From an uncultured Oscillospiraceae bacterium (GTDB lineage Bacteria; Bacillota; Clostridia; Oscillospirales; Oscillospiraceae): DNA of 64,000 bases. The notes beneath the pieces are model-generated. The model was not told the DNA's origin, searched no databases, and worked only from the letters and a program-made list of their open reading frames with translations. The stretch spans positions 1 through 64,000 of the forward strand of contig CANQSF010000002.1 of NCBI GenBank assembly GCA_947626345.1, in the 5' to 3' direction. The translations under genes and the position numbers were made by a program. This document shows positions 53,732-62,072 of the stretch, piece after piece. Position 1 is the stretch's first letter, and every line of letters begins with the position of its first letter.

Positions 53732-54799
53732 ATGGAGATCAAGATCACCAAGACGACGGCGCCGCGCAAGCAGCCGGACCCCAACAACATCCCCTTCGGC
53801 ACCTATTTCTCCGACCACATGTTCCTGATGGACTATGACAGGAGCGCGGGCTGGCACGACGCGCGGATCGTACCCTACGGCCCCCTGACCCTGGAGCCCT
53901 CCGCCATGGTGCTGCACTACGCCCAGGAGGTGTTCGAGGGCATGAAGGCCTACCGCACCGCCGACGGCCATATCCAGCTGTTCCGGCCCCTGGAGAACAT
54001 CCGCCGCATGGCCCGCTCCTGCGAGAAGCTGTGCGTGCCCCAGATCCCGGAGGAGGACTATCTGCAGGCCATCAAGGCCCTGGTAGAGGTGGACAAGGAC
54101 TGGGTCCCCTCCGCGCCGGACACCAGCCTGTACATCCGCCCCTACGTGATCGCCACCGACCCGAAGCTGGGCGTGCACGCCTCCTCCACCTATATCTTCG
54201 GCATCATCACCTGCCCGGTGGGCAGCTATTATCCCGAGGGCATCAACCCGGTGCGCATCGCCATCGAGAGCCGCGAGGTGCGGGCCGTCCGGGGCGGCAC
54301 CGGCTTCGCCAAGTGCGGCGGCAACTACGCCGCCAGCCTCCACGCCAGCGAGCTGGCGGAGAAGAAGGGCTTCTCCCAGGTGCTGTGGCTGGACGGCGTG
54401 GAGCAGAAGTACATCGAAGAGGTGGGCTCCATGAACGTGATGTTCAAGCTGGCGGGCAAGATCGTCACCCCCTCTCTGGAAAGCGGCTCCGTCCTGCCCG
54501 GCGTCACCCGCAGAAGCTGCATCCAGCTTTTGAAGGAGTGGGGCTATGAGGTGGAGGAGCGGAACATCTCCATCGACGAGCTGATCGCGGCCGCCGGCTC
54601 CGGCGCGCTGGAGGAGGCCTGGGGCTCCGGCACCGCCGCGGTGGTCAGCCCCATCGGCGAGATCTTCTACCAGGAGCAGGATTACACCATCAACGGCGGC
54701 AAGATCGGCCCCGTGACCCAGAAGCTGTACGACACCCTCACCGGCATCCAGTGGGGCAAGATCGCCGACCCCTACGGCTGGGTGACACCCGTCTGCTGA
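53732..54799 (+). CDS. ilvE: Branched-chain amino acid aminotransferase
   Basis: 355 residues, the long (group II) form. It transfers amino groups between glutamate and the 2-oxo acids of Leu, Ile and Val using PLP. The PLP lysine lies in GGTGFAKCGGNYAAS, and the family segments HYAQEVFEGMKAYR, LYIRPYVIATD and LDGVEQKYIEEVGSMNVMF are intact. GGAGGAAA lies before the ATG. It is a single-gene unit followed by a palindrome array rather than a classic terminator. Confidence 0.95.
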   Translation: MEIKITKTTAPRKQPDPNNIPFGTYFSDHMFLMDYDRSAGWHDARIVPYGPLTLEPSAMVLHYAQEVFEGMKAYRTADGHIQLFRPLENIRRMARSCEKLCVPQIPEEDYLQAIKALVEVDKDWVPSAPDTSLYIRPYVIATDPKLGVHASSTYIFGIITCPVGSYYPEGINPVRIAIESREVRAVRGGTGFAKCGGNYAASLHASELAEKKGFSQVLWLDGVEQKYIEEVGSMNVMFKLAGKIVTPSLESGSVLPGVTRRSCIQLLKEWGYEVEERNISIDELIAAAGSGALEEAWGSGTAAVVSPIGEIFYQEQDYTINGGKIGPVTQKLYDTLTGIQWGKIADPYGWVTPVC

Positions 54800-54800
54800 G

Positions 54801-54967
54801 TCGTTTGAAAGGAGCGGCGCTCCTTTCAAACGAGAAGGCTTCGGCCTGCTGCAGCGCACTCGCTATGCTCGCACGTTTGCAGGCCGCAAAGTATGATTTC
54901 CGAGGTACACGCCCCCGGAAATCATATCCGACTTTATTCGCCGCGGCTGCGGCGAACTCTGCGAGGC
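54801..54967. repeat. Array of four palindromes between ilvE and galE
   Basis: Directly after the ilvE stop: (1) a perfect 15-base inverted repeat with 3-base loop (54801-54833); (2) CGGCCTGC/GCAGGCCG (54843-54886); (3) TATGATTTCCG/CGGAAATCATA (54892-54926); (4) TTCGCCGC/GCGGCGAA (54937-54956). The final 16 bases recur exactly at 6347-6362. The first hairpin may act as terminator for ilvE, but there is no T-run. Confidence 0.8.
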
Positions 54968-54982
54968 TAGGAGGCCTGTAAT

Positions 54983-55993
54983 ATGACCATACTGCTCACC
55001 GGCGCGGCCGGATACATCGGCTCCCACACCGCCATCGCCCTGGCCCAGGCCGGGTACGACGTGGCCATCGTGGACGACTTCTCCAACTCCTCCCCCGAGG
55101 CGGTGCGCCGCTGCGAGGAGCTGGCGGGAAAGAAGATGCCCCTGTATGAGGCGGACGTGGCGGACAAGGCCGCCATGGAGCGGATCTTCGCCGAGACCAG
55201 GCCCGCCGCGGTGATCCACTTCGCCGGCTTCAAGGCGGTGGGCGAGAGCGTGGCCAAGCCCCTGAAATACTACCGCAACAACCTGGACACCACTCTGACC
55301 CTGCTGGAGTGCATGGCCGAGGCCGGCTGCAAGCGGTTCATCTTCTCCTCCTCCGCCACGGTCTATGGTGCCAAGGCCGCCGTGCCCTATACGGAGCAGA
55401 GCGAGACCGGCGGCTGCACCAACCCCTACGGCTGGACCAAGTTCATGATCGAGCAGATCGCCGCCGGCGCGGCCAAGGCGGACCCGGACATGAGCGTGGT
55501 GCTGCTGCGGTATTTCAACCCCGTGGGCGCCCATCCCAGCGGCCGCATCGGGGAGAACCCCTCCGGCATCCCCAACAACCTGATGCCCTATATCACCCAG
55601 GTGGCGGTGGGCCGTCTGCCCCACCTGAACGTGTTCGGCAACGACTACGACACCCCCGACGGCACCGGCGTGCGGGACTACATCCATGTGATGGACCTGG
55701 CGGACGGCCACGTGAAGGCCCTGGAATACGCCCTGGATCACACCGGGACGGAGGTGTTCAACCTGGGTACCGGCCACGGCGTCAGCGTGCTGGAACTGGT
55801 CCACGCCTTCGAGCGTGCCTCCGGCGTGAAGATCCCCTACGAGATCGGCCCCCGGCGAGCCGGAGACCTGGCCAGCGTGTACGCCGATCCGTCCAAGGCG
55901 GAGCGGGTCCTGGGCTGGAAGGCCACCCGGACGGTGGAGGACATGTGCGCCGACTCGTGGAGATGGCAAAGTAATAACCCCAACGGGTACTGA
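54983..55993 (+). CDS. galE: UDP-glucose 4-epimerase
   Basis: 336 residues, full-length SDR-type epimerase. The NAD-binding GAAGYIG motif is at the N-terminus, the catalytic Ser lies in FSSSATVYG and the Tyr-Lys pair in NPYGWTK. The substrate loop RYFNPVGAHPSG and the end region match GalE. It interconverts UDP-glucose and UDP-galactose for sugar use and for envelope glycans. GGAGG lies 8 bases before the ATG. No other gal genes are adjacent. Confidence 0.95.
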   Translation: MTILLTGAAGYIGSHTAIALAQAGYDVAIVDDFSNSSPEAVRRCEELAGKKMPLYEADVADKAAMERIFAETRPAAVIHFAGFKAVGESVAKPLKYYRNNLDTTLTLLECMAEAGCKRFIFSSSATVYGAKAAVPYTEQSETGGCTNPYGWTKFMIEQIAAGAAKADPDMSVVLLRYFNPVGAHPSGRIGENPSGIPNNLMPYITQVAVGRLPHLNVFGNDYDTPDGTGVRDYIHVMDLADGHVKALEYALDHTGTEVFNLGTGHGVSVLELVHAFERASGVKIPYEIGPRRAGDLASVYADPSKAERVLGWKATRTVEDMCADSWRWQSNNPNGY

Positions 55994-56009
55994 TCGTTCC
56001 GCAGGGGGA

Positions 56010-56036
56010 GCTCGAGGGGGCGGGAGCCCGCCTCGA
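56010..56036 (+). repeat. Short GC-rich palindrome, family 2
   Basis: CTCGAGGGGGCGGGAGCCCG followed by CCTCGAA. The same unit, with two differences, is found at 39447-39473. Confidence 0.7.
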
Positions 56037-56095
56037 ATGGGAACTGACGCCCCGCGCTGGGCGCGGCCGGCCGGAAGAAGGCAGACGCAAAACAG

Positions 56096-56138
56096 ACAGG
56101 GACATGACACGCCGATGGGCTGTCATGTCCCTGTTTTG
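56096..56138. terminator. Terminator between galE and the ABC gene
   Basis: 14-base perfect stem (ACAGGGACATGACA and complement) with an 11-base loop, followed by TTTT on plus and TGTTTT on minus. It probably ends both convergent transcripts. Confidence 0.7.
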
Positions 56139-56166
56139 TCAGTCCGTGAAATGAGGACCGGCAAAA

Positions 56167-57804
56167 TCATTCCGCAGCTTTTTCGCGGACCTGGCCGTCT
56201 TTTACGACGAACACCCGGTCAAAGGTCTCCAAAAACGCCGGGGAGTACTCATGGATGGCCGCGATCAAGATGCCGCAGCGCATATCCGTGATCTTCTTCT
56301 CGACAAAGCGTCTTGTCTCCGCGTCCAGGCCCGTTGTGGGCTCGTCCAAGATCAAAACGCCGGCATTTCTCACCAGCGCGCGGCCCAGATTCAGGCGCCG
56401 CTCCTCGCCGCCGGACATCCCCGTCTCCTCTGTTCCGATGCGCGTATCCAGTGCGTCCTTTTGCCCGCTGTACCATTGACCGAGCCCCACGTCCGATAAG
56501 ACCCTTGTGAGCTTTTCCTGATCTGCATATCGGTCGTCGAACATCGTCAGGTTGTCCCTGATCGACGCATCGAAGACAAAGGACCGCTGCTCCAATAGCG
56601 AGACGTTCCTTCTGAAGTCCCGGTAAGCATAGGACCGGACCGGGAGCCCATTTACCAGGTACGCGCCGGTGCCGCTCGTCAGGGCGGTGAGATAACGGAT
56701 CAACGTGGATTTTCCCGAACCGCTCTCTCCCAGGACCGCGATCCGCTCGCCTCGCCGGATCGTCAGGTCCACGCCGCGCAATACCGGCTTTTCATTGTTT
56801 CGGACGGAGACGTCCCGCAGCGCGATCTCATCCACATCAGCCAGCGTGTTTTCGCCCCAGCCGTCCTCCTCTGCCGCGGTATCATCCAAAAACGCTGTGA
56901 GCTTATGGCACACGGCGGACGCCGCGACGACGGAGGTGTACCGCTCGCTGATGATCTGTATCGGTCCTGCGACAAAAGTCATCAGGTTCGAGAATACGAT
57001 GAGCTCCGGCAAGGTTATATATCGCTTTGCGATGAAGAAGATGCCAACGACCCACGCGCATAAAAACACCAGGTTCCCGGCGCCGAACGCCCCCGCGTAA
57101 AGGAGCGCGTTCATCTTGCTGAACTGTTTTTTCTTTTGGAAAAGCCGATCGTTCTCCCGGTCGTATTCTTGATCGATCCCGGAAAAGCTGTTGAATACCC
57201 GCAAAAAAGAATACCCGTTCAGGATCTGCGTGACGATATGCAGATGGGCCTTTTTGGCCGCCTGCTCTTCCGTTTTCGCTTTTTGCAGCGGTTTTTCCGA
57301 TAATTTTGGGAATATGACGGGAATGATGCTGATGAAAAGCATGATCACCGTCATGACCGGCTGGATCCTTATGGCGGAAAATATCGCGATACCAAAGCAG
57401 CAGATCTGAAAATAGATGGCGCCCAGCGATCCGAAATAATCCTGCTCTACGGCGGGGATGTCATGGTCGATCAGCGACAGATAGTAGCTGTCCTCATGCT
57501 GCCGTTTCTCCTCGTTGGAGAGGCTCTCGATCCGCCGGACCACGTCTGCGCGAAGCGACCTGCCGATCTGATGGACCGCCCGCTCCCTTGTATAGTCCAT
57601 CAGGAAATTCAAAAACGTATCCAAGAGGATATACAGCAGGGTGACGACCGCCAATGTCAGAAGACCCGTTTGCAGGCCGCCCATGGCGGCGTCCGTAAAC
57701 GCCCCCAGCAGGTAGGCCAGGAGAATGGACGAAACAGCGGCAAGCAAATTGGACAGCCCAAAGCAAAATACGGCTCTTCCGTTTCTCCTTGTATATCGCC
57801 ACAT
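56167..57804 (-). CDS. ABC half-transporter, membrane domain fused to ATPase
   Basis: 545 residues. The N-terminal 310 residues form a six-helix ABC exporter membrane domain. The C-terminal ATPase has Walker A GESGSGKS, signature MSGGEERRL, Walker B VLILDEPTTGLD and the H-loop IAAIHEYS. Usually such exporters occur as adjacent pairs, but only one is present, so it should be a homodimer or pair with a distant gene. The gene is visibly less GC-rich and uses A/T-ending codons more than its neighbours, which suggests acquisition by transfer. The substrate cannot be told; no peptide or synthase gene is adjacent. Confidence 0.85.
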   Translation of the reverse strand: MWRYTRRNGRAVFCFGLSNLLAAVSSILLAYLLGAFTDAAMGGLQTGLLTLAVVTLLYILLDTFLNFLMDYTRERAVHQIGRSLRADVVRRIESLSNEEKRQHEDSYYLSLIDHDIPAVEQDYFGSLGAIYFQICCFGIAIFSAIRIQPVMTVIMLFISIIPVIFPKLSEKPLQKAKTEEQAAKKAHLHIVTQILNGYSFLRVFNSFSGIDQEYDRENDRLFQKKKQFSKMNALLYAGAFGAGNLVFLCAWVVGIFFIAKRYITLPELIVFSNLMTFVAGPIQIISERYTSVVAASAVCHKLTAFLDDTAAEEDGWGENTLADVDEIALRDVSVRNNEKPVLRGVDLTIRRGERIAVLGESGSGKSTLIRYLTALTSGTGAYLVNGLPVRSYAYRDFRRNVSLLEQRSFVFDASIRDNLTMFDDRYADQEKLTRVLSDVGLGQWYSGQKDALDTRIGTEETGMSGGEERRLNLGRALVRNAGVLILDEPTTGLDAETRRFVEKKITDMRCGILIAAIHEYSPAFLETFDRVFVVKDGQVREKAAE

Positions 57805-58105
57805 AGATCTCCCCCCTTTTTTAAATCCATTCGTCTCTGTCAAGCCATGCTGCATCATAACACATCGGGCAGACCATTTCAAATGGGACTGCCTGGCGAC
57901 GGCCGCGCGCCCGGCCGGGGGGACGCGCCGGCGGGGCCCTGCCCACGCCTTTTCTGAGTGTGGACTTTTGGTCGAAAGACCCCTGGAAAGATCGCTTGCT
58001 GAGCCCTTTGCGGCTGACAAGCTGGCAAAGATTTACAAAAGCCCCCTCTCAGGAGGGGGCCACATTATCTTATTTTTAGAATCGACGCCGTTCGGCAAAA
58101 GCCGC
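57805..58105. other. Intergenic region upstream of the ABC gene and carD
   Basis: No gene recognised. It contains the ribosome binding site and probable promoter region of the ABC gene, a very GC-rich block near 57900-57940, and a GCCCCCT/AGGGGGC hairpin at 58041-58060. The change in base composition around 57900 may mark the edge of the transferred segment. Confidence 0.5.
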
Positions 58106-58134
58106 TTACATTTTCAGGAAAAAAGTGGTACAAT
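58106..58134 (+). promoter_or_regulatory. Promoter of carD
   Basis: TTACAT-17-TACAAT on the plus strand, about 75 bases before the start. Confidence 0.6.
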
Positions 58135-58208
58135 ATACATGGAAAAGTAGGCGTGTAACGTGTCTCAAAGGGCCGCGGAGGGCGGCCGGATCAAGGAGTG
58201 TGGCTTTT

Positions 58209-58733
58209 TTGTACCAGATCGGCGATCTCATTCTCTACGGCGGCACAGGCGTGTGCCGGGTCACGGATGTGGTGTCCAGAAAAGCGGGGCGGACGGAGCC
58301 GGAACGGATGTATTATATCCTCTCTCCCCTGTATCAGACGGGCACCATCACGACGCCGGTGGACAACGACAAGGTGTTCACCCGGCCGGTCATCTCACGG
58401 GATGAGGCCATGGACCTCATCGATCAGATCCCATCCATCCAGCCGGAGGTCTATTACAACCAGAACCTCCAGCAGCTGGAAAACCATTACAAGACCGCCA
58501 TGGAGGGGCACGACTGCCTCAGCCTGCTGCGGCTGACCATGTCCACCTACCGCAAGAAGATGGAGCGGGAGCAGAAGAAGCTGAAGTTCGGCGCGGTGGA
58601 CCGCCGGTATATGGAGCGGGCGGAGAACCTGCTCTACGGCGAGCTGGCCGTGGCCCTGGGCATCGCCCGGGACAGCGTGCAGGACTTCATCGCCCAGCGC
58701 CTTCGGAGCCGGGAGGACCTGGAGGCAGTGTGA
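58209..58733 (+). CDS. carD: CarD/CdnL-family RNA polymerase-binding regulator
   Basis: 174 residues. The N-terminal domain resembles the Tudor-like RNA-polymerase interaction domain of CarD and Mfd (YQIGDLILYGGTGVCRVTDV). The C-terminal helical domain includes DCLSLLRLTMSTYRKKMEREQ. CarD stabilises open promoter complexes, notably at rRNA promoters. The best start is a TTG at 58209, 10 bases after AAGGAG; a GTG six codons' worth of context upstream lies too close to the site. It is a single-gene unit. Confidence 0.88.
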   Translation: MYQIGDLILYGGTGVCRVTDVVSRKAGRTEPERMYYILSPLYQTGTITTPVDNDKVFTRPVISRDEAMDLIDQIPSIQPEVYYNQNLQQLENHYKTAMEGHDCLSLLRLTMSTYRKKMEREQKKLKFGAVDRRYMERAENLLYGELAVALGIARDSVQDFIAQRLRSREDLEAV

Positions 58734-58751
58734 TCTCCGGCAGGCGGGGAC

Positions 58752-58785
58752 AAAAAAGCCGCGGACGGCTGTCCGCGGCTTTTTT
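58752..58785. terminator. Bidirectional terminator between carD and the C26 hydrolase
   Basis: AAAAAAGCCGCGGAC stem with its complement, 4-base loop and flanking A and T runs; effective in both directions. Confidence 0.85.
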
Positions 58786-59437
58786 ATCTGCCCCCGAGCA
58801 TCCGGCGAAACAGCGCGAACACCGGCGCGCCCTCCGCCGTGGCCGGCCGGTCCCGGCCCGGGACCATCCGCTCTGGGTGGAACTGGACGGCGAGGATGGG
58901 CAGCCGGCGGTGCTCCGCCGCCTCGATCACCCCGTCCGGGGCGAAGGCCGCCGCCCGCAGGCCGGCCCCCAGCCGGCCCAGGCCCTGGTGGTGGGAGCTG
59001 TTGACGGCGGCGTCCGGGCCGTACAGGCCGTACAGCGCCGTGCCCGGCTCCACCCGGACGGGGTGGACGCTGTCCACGCGCTCCCGAGCCATGTGATCGG
59101 AGGCGGTGGGCAGGTCCTGGATGAGGTCGCCGCCGAAATACACGTTCACCAGCTGGTGGCCCCGGCAGATGCCCAGCACCGGCTTTTCCTCCCGGACGAA
59201 GGCGTCCAGGACGGCCAGCTGGGCCTGGTCCAGCGCCTCGTCGATGTCCCGGGAGCCGGCATTCTCCTGGCCGAACCGGGACGGGTGGATGTCCCCGCCG
59301 CCGGGCAGCAGCAGCCCGTCGCACCGGGCCGCCCGCGACGCATCCAGGGTCACGACGCTGTCCATGCCCGCCCGGCGCAGGGCGGCGGTATAGTTGTCCG
59401 TGCGGCCGGGCAGCCCGGCCACAGCCACCGTGTACAT
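58784..59437 (-). CDS. Class I glutamine-amidotransferase-like hydrolase (C26, gamma-glutamyl-GABA hydrolase type)
   Basis: 217 residues. The nucleophile elbow is GICRGHQLVN, the catalytic His is in VQFHPE, and the oxyanion loop is LLLPGGGDIHPSRF. This matches the PuuD-like C26 family, which hydrolyses gamma-glutamyl amides. Its neighbour lysA points to amino-acid or wall-precursor metabolism, but the substrate is not certain. The ATG at 59437 has GAGGGGAAGG upstream and lies 11 bases after the lysA stop, so the genes form an operon. Confidence 0.88.
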   Translation of the reverse strand: MYTVAVAGLPGRTDNYTAALRRAGMDSVVTLDASRAARCDGLLLPGGGDIHPSRFGQENAGSRDIDEALDQAQLAVLDAFVREEKPVLGICRGHQLVNVYFGGDLIQDLPTASDHMARERVDSVHPVRVEPGTALYGLYGPDAAVNSSHHQGLGRLGAGLRAAAFAPDGVIEAAEHRRLPILAVQFHPERMVPGRDRPATAEGAPVFALFRRMLGGR

Positions 59438-59448
59438 CGTCCTTCCCC

Positions 59449-60744
59449 TCACAGATCGTATCGGATCAGGTCCTCCGGCGTCTCCCGCCGGACGATGAGC
59501 CGGCCGGTCCCGCCCCGGACGGCCGCGATGGGCGGCCGGGGGACCCGGTTATAGTTGGAGGCCATGGAATAGTTGTACGCGCCGGTGACGAAGACCGCCA
59601 CCGTATCCCCGGCCCGGGGTCTTTGCAGGGGGACGTTCTCGCCGATGAGGTCGCCGCTCTCGCAGCAGCAGCCCGCCAGGGTCACCGCCGCGTCCTTGGG
59701 CTGCCCCGCCCGGTCCGCCACGGCGGCGGCGTACCGCGCGCCGTACAGGGCGTAGCGGGGGTTGTCGGTCATGCCGCCGTCCAGGGCCACGTAGGTGCTG
59801 CCCCCGGGGACGGATTTCACGTTCTGCACGGTGTACAGCGTCGTGCCCGCGTCGCCCACGATGCTGCGCCCCGGCTCCAGCAGGATGGCGGGGGCGGGGT
59901 ACTCCATCCCGGCGAACAGCTCGCCCAGCCGCCGGCCGGTGTCCCGGAGCATCCCCGCCAGATCGGGCCGGGGGTCCTCCGGCGTATAGGCCACGGCGAA
60001 GCCGCCGCCCAGGTTCAGCGTCCGGGCGATGAAGCCCGTCTCCCGGCGCACCTGGCCGAGGAACGCCGCCATCACCTCCGCCTCCAGGCGGAAGGGGCCG
60101 GCGTCGAACACCTGGGAGCCGATGTGGCAGTGGAAGCCCTCCAGGGAGATGTGCTCCAGACCCAGGGCCAGCTTTGCGGCCTCCAGTGCCTGGCCCGTGG
60201 GGATGGGCACGCCGAACTTCACGTCCACCACCCCGGTGTTCACCGCCTTGAAGGTGTGGGGGTCGATGTCCGGCGTCACCCGCAGCAGCACCTTTTGCCG
60301 CACGCCCAGGGCCGCCGCCACGCGGTCGATGCGCTCCAGCTCCTGGGTCCCGTCGGCGGCGATGAGCCCCACGCCGCTTTCGACGGCGTACCGGACGGCG
60401 TCCTCCGTCTTGGCGTTGCCGTGAAAGCACAGGCTCTCCGGGTCCGCCCCCGCCGCCAGGGTGGTGTACAGCTCCCCGGCGGAGACCACGTCCAGGCCCA
60501 GACCCTCCTGGCCCGCCCAGCGGCAGAGCTCCTTGCAGCAAAGGGCCTTGCTGGCGTATAAAGGCCGGCTGCCGGCGGGGAAGTATTCCCGCATGGCGGC
60601 GGCGTAAAGGCCCATCCGGGCGCGGACCAGCTCCTCGTCCAGTACGTAGAGCGGCGTGCCGTATTCCGCCGCCAGGTCCAGGGCGTCCGCTCCCCCGAGG
60701 AGGAGATGGCCGGCGCCGTTCACGGTGAGATCAGGATATCCCAT
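59449..60744 (-). CDS. lysA: Diaminopimelate decarboxylase
   Basis: 431 residues, a PLP-dependent fold III decarboxylase. The PLP lysine is in YASKALCCKE, the conserved histidine stretch is FHCHIGSQ, and the second active-site region includes EPGRSIVGDAG and CCCESGD. It makes lysine from meso-diaminopimelate. GAGGAAACGCC precedes the ATG at 60744. It is divergent from the FNT-GtrA gene. Confidence 0.95.
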   Translation of the reverse strand: MGYPDLTVNGAGHLLLGGADALDLAAEYGTPLYVLDEELVRARMGLYAAAMREYFPAGSRPLYASKALCCKELCRWAGQEGLGLDVVSAGELYTTLAAGADPESLCFHGNAKTEDAVRYAVESGVGLIAADGTQELERIDRVAAALGVRQKVLLRVTPDIDPHTFKAVNTGVVDVKFGVPIPTGQALEAAKLALGLEHISLEGFHCHIGSQVFDAGPFRLEAEVMAAFLGQVRRETGFIARTLNLGGGFAVAYTPEDPRPDLAGMLRDTGRRLGELFAGMEYPAPAILLEPGRSIVGDAGTTLYTVQNVKSVPGGSTYVALDGGMTDNPRYALYGARYAAAVADRAGQPKDAAVTLAGCCCESGDLIGENVPLQRPRAGDTVAVFVTGAYNYSMASNYNRVPRPPIAAVRGGTGRLIVRRETPEDLIRYDL

Positions 60745-60762
60745 GGCGTTTCCTCGTTTCCG

Positions 60763-60792
60763 TAGACAAATTATGCTCGTTCGTGATACAAT
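60763..60792 (+). promoter_or_regulatory. Candidate promoter of the FNT-GtrA gene
   Basis: TAGACA-18-TACAAT on the plus strand, in the short divergent region between lysA and the transporter gene. Confidence 0.4.
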
Positions 60793-60848
60793 ATGGCACA
60801 TATTACAGCACAAACAGGCAAAGCGCAAGAACTTTCTCAGGAGGGACC

Positions 60849-62072
60849 ATGAATACACCGAAACAGACGGCGGCCGGCTACATCGACACCGGCGCGGGCA
60901 AAGCCGCCATGGCAAAGGGACGGATGTTCCTGCTGGCGGTGCTGGCGGGGGCGTTCATCGCCCTGGCGGGGGTGGGCTCGGTCATCGGCACCGCCCAGGC
61001 GGGAAAGCTGGCGGGGGCCTGCATCTTCCCGGCGGGGCTGGCCATGGTAGTCCTGGCGGGCAGCGAGCTGTTCACCGGCAACAACCTGATGGTCATCTCC
61101 CTGCTGGCAAAAAAGATCACCGCCGGGCAGCTGCTGCTGGCCTGGGCGGTGGTGTACATAGGCAATTTCGTGGGCGCGGCGGCGGTGGCGGCGCTGAGCG
61201 TGTGGGCGGGCGCCTTCGACGGCGCCTATGAGACCCTCATCGCCGCGGCCCAGGCCAAGGTGGCCCTCTCCTTCGGCCAGGCGGTGCTGCGGGGCGCGCT
61301 GTGCAACATGCTGGTGTGCACGGCGGTGTGGATGAGCATGGCCGCCAAGGACGCGGCAGGCAAGGTGCTGGCGCTCTATCTGCCCATCATGCTGTTCGTG
61401 GTCTGCGGCTTCGAGCACTCCATCGCCAACATGTTCTACATCCCGGCGGGGCTGCTGGCGGCCCGGCAGTACGGCGCGGACCCGGGCGCCCTGGGGATCG
61501 GGGCCTTCCTGGTCAAGAACCTCCTGCCCGTGACGCTGGGCAACCTCCTGGGCGGCGCGGGCCTGGGTGCGCTGCTGTACGCCATCTATCTGCGGCCGGA
61601 CGGGAGTGGGAAGGACAGCCTGCCGAAGACCCCGGCCGAGAAGCTGAGCAAAAAGGAGAACGCCCTGCAGGCGGTGAAGTTCACCCTCTTCTCCATCTCC
61701 GCCGGCGTGATCCAGGCGGTGACCTTCGCGCTGCTGCACGAGCTGACGGATCTGCCCTACTGGCCGGCCTATCTCATCGCGCTGACGCTGTCGGTGCTGT
61801 GGAACTTCACCCTGAACCGGAGCTACACTTTCAAATCCGCCGCCAACGTGCCGGTGGCCATGGCGAAGGTGTTCGGCTTTTACTGCGTGTTCACGCCCCT
61901 GTCCACCTGGTGGGGGGACGCGCTCACCAAGGCCGGCTGGCCGGATTATCTGGTGCTGGCCCTGACCATGATCGCCAACTTCGTGCTGGAATTTCTCTTC
62001 TGCCGGCTGGTGGTGTACCGGGGCACCATCAACACCAACCAGCGGGCCAAAAAGCAGGCCGGCCGGGACTAG
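60849..62072 (+). CDS. Formate/nitrite transporter (FNT) fused to a GtrA-like membrane domain
   Basis: 407 residues. Residues 1-257 are an FNT channel with six helices, including the pore His region FEHSIANMFYIPAG and the broken-helix motif GNNLMVISLL-like GSELFTGNNLM. Residues about 275-395 are a four-helix GtrA-like domain (KFTLFSISAGVIQAVTFALLHEL, then LSVLWNFTLNRSYTFKSA and NFVLEFLFCRLVVYR). GtrA domains are normally separate proteins linked with lipid-bound sugar export. The reading frame across the junction is continuous, with a charged linker (KTPAEKLSKKENA). The FNT part probably moves formate, nitrite, hydrosulfide or a similar small anion. GGAGGG precedes the ATG. Confidence 0.88.
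   Translation: MNTPKQTAAGYIDTGAGKAAMAKGRMFLLAVLAGAFIALAGVGSVIGTAQAGKLAGACIFPAGLAMVVLAGSELFTGNNLMVISLLAKKITAGQLLLAWAVVYIGNFVGAAAVAALSVWAGAFDGAYETLIAAAQAKVALSFGQAVLRGALCNMLVCTAVWMSMAAKDAAGKVLALYLPIMLFVVCGFEHSIANMFYIPAGLLAARQYGADPGALGIGAFLVKNLLPVTLGNLLGGAGLGALLYAIYLRPDGSGKDSLPKTPAEKLSKKENALQAVKFTLFSISAGVIQAVTFALLHELTDLPYWPAYLIALTLSVLWNFTLNRSYTFKSAANVPVAMAKVFGFYCVFTPLSTWWGDALTKAGWPDYLVLALTMIANFVLEFLFCRLVVYRGTINTNQRAKKQAGRD

Noticed and set aside
58041..58060. GCCCCCT/AGGGGGC hairpin as a terminator
   Set aside because: It has no adjacent T-run on the plus strand and no gene ends just before it on the minus strand.
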